From positions 1 to 62,501 of the forward strand of contig JBPCOJ010000121.1 of assembly GCA_051000345.1 (NCBI GenBank): a stretch of DNA of 62,501 nt, given 5' to 3'. The notes under the pieces are model-generated. The model was not told the DNA's origin. It was given only the letters and a program-made list of their open reading frames with translations, and ran no database searches. Shown here one piece after another: positions 61,748 to 62,501 of this stretch. The DNA is from JBHENC01 sp051000345. Lineage in GTDB: Bacteria; Acidobacteriota; Blastocatellia; Pyrinomonadales; Pyrinomonadaceae. The translations under genes were made by a program, and so were the position numbers. Within the stretch, counting starts at the first letter, position 1; each line of letters opens with the position of its first letter.

Positions 61748-62501
61748 GTGAACATTGATTTTGCGGCAGGGATTGATATATTTTTGGCGTTAGCAGCGTT
61801 TACTCTCAAGCAAGTGCGGCAGGTCAGAGATGGAAACGTTGTCGTTGACGGCGTCGAACTCGAAATCATGCAGGGCGAAATCACTGCGCTGGTCGGAGCG
61901 TCGGGCGCGGGCAAAACCTCTCTGCTGCGATTGCTGAACAGGCTGGATGATCCGACGAGCGGCGAAATCCTTTACGAATCGAAACCTATCAATCGCTATG
62001 ATGTGCAGGAATTGCGACGCCGCATCGGATTCGTTTTTCAAACGCCCGTGATGTTTCCCGGCACGCTGCGCGATAATCTGCGAACGGCTATTATGCTCGG
62101 CAAACAAACTGAACAAAGCGGCGGTGATGGCGCTGATAACAAGGATGGAAACGAGCAGCGGATTGCCGAAGCCTTGCGGCTCGCGGAGTTGGACGCGGCG
62201 CTCCTCGGCGAGCAGGACGGCGGGCGGCTTTCCGTCGGCCAGAAACAACGCGCCAACATCGCACGCGCGCTCGTTACCGCGCCGGACGTTTTATTGATGG
62301 ACGAACCCACTTCGGCGCTCGACCCGGAAACGGCGGATAGATTGATGGACACGATTCGGCGCTTGAAACAAGAAAGGAAACTCACCGTCGTGATGGTCAC
62401 GCACCGCTTGGCGGAAGCGCGCCGCGTCAGCGACACGATTATCGTGATGGAGCGCGGGCGCATCGTCGAAGCGGGCGCGACAAAAGACATCTTCGAGCGC
62501 G
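61748..62501 (+). CDS. ABC transporter ATP-binding protein (FetA/PstB-like), partial
   Basis: The frame runs to the window end, so the stop is missing. The start is uncertain: GTG at 61748 or TTG at 61784. Walker A GASGAGKTS, Q-loop FVFQTPVMFPGTLRDNL, signature LSVGQKQRANIARALV, Walker B VLLMDEPTSALD, switch VTHRLAEARRVSD. The VMFPGT form of the Q-loop and signature resembles the YbbL/FetA group linked to iron homeostasis, next closest to PstB. A permease is expected just outside the window. Confidence 0.85.
   Translation, partial: MNIDFAAGIDIFLALAAFTLKQVRQVRDGNVVVDGVELEIMQGEITALVGASGAGKTSLLRLLNRLDDPTSGEILYESKPINRYDVQELRRRIGFVFQTPVMFPGTLRDNLRTAIMLGKQTEQSGGDGADNKDGNEQRIAEALRLAELDAALLGEQDGGRLSVGQKQRANIARALVTAPDVLLMDEPTSALDPETADRLMDTIRRLKQERKLTVVMVTHRLAEARRVSDTIIVMERGRIVEAGATKDIFER

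Noticed and set aside
1..62501. CRISPR array or tRNA/rRNA genes
   Set aside because: No regularly spaced direct repeats and no cloverleaf or rRNA-like sequence were seen on reading both strands; a covariance search was not possible.

Overview
The window is about 62.5 kb of fairly GC-rich bacterial chromosome with no rRNA, tRNA or CRISPR array that I can see. Gene content points to Acidobacteriota, most likely a Blastocatellia/Pyrinomonas-like lineage. The hints are lipoproteins with Asn/Ala/Thr-rich linkers directly after the lipobox, a giant exported BNR/VPS10-like protein, an M61-PDZ peptidase, a DUF885 lipoprotein, a membrane protein coupled to a small winged-helix regulator, and several LolA-like envelope proteins. 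This is inferred from protein style, not from a marker gene.

Layout. 0-5.8 kb: end of a thymidine kinase, two envelope proteins, uvrC, an orphan WapI-like immunity protein and a PfkB kinase. 5.9-12 kb: an AlbA_2/Schlafen-type ATPase regulator, galE, DUF6328, and an operon of membrane protein, winged-helix regulator and DUF4173-like protein. 12.2-16.8 kb: a stress-type cluster (FAD oxidoreductase fused to a Rieske domain, a small disordered protein, a Zn alcohol dehydrogenase, a DUF2892-SRPBCC protein) and a dienelactone-hydrolase remnant. 17-26.6 kb: an exported amidohydrolase, a one-gene cassette, an EF-P-like factor with an ARGAAT loop beside a radical SAM enzyme, and a five-gene LolA/ABC/lipoprotein cluster. 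26.7-34 kb: HD phosphohydrolase, GlcD-type oxidase, a tiny metallothionein-like gene, LarA, a Cys/Met PLP enzyme and PPK2. 37-42.6 kb: M61 peptidase and BNR/VPS10 protein. 43-47.4 kb: an island with a Crp-family regulator, two exported proteins of unknown function and an ankyrin protein. 47.6-52.7 kb: boxB-boxC of the aerobic benzoyl-CoA pathway and a DUF885 lipoprotein. 54.4-62.5 kb: rnz, methyltransferase, mug, RluA/D-type pseudouridine synthase, fluC/crcB, glycerate 2-kinase, a truncated TPR protein and the start of an ABC ATPase.

The most interesting layer is mobile. At three places (about 18.8-19.35, 34.1/36.7-37.04 and 52.8-54.38 kb) small genes without clear promoters are bounded by GTTRRRY and RYYYAAC core sites and attC-like imperfect palindromes. 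They look like integron gene cassettes dispersed in a chromosome with no integrase in view. The 34-37 kb attC is split by an IS110-family element. That element's 5' noncoding end folds into a stem with an internal loop; one side of the loop copies the left target flank and the other is complementary to the right target, as expected for an IS110 bridge RNA. The IS110 transposase gene is itself broken by an IS630-family element with a likely -1 frameshift. A second layer is a family of roughly 125-145 bp inverted-repeat elements with CACAGAG-type arms (23.3, 32.8 and 57.9 kb); one supplies the last residues of the pseudouridine synthase.
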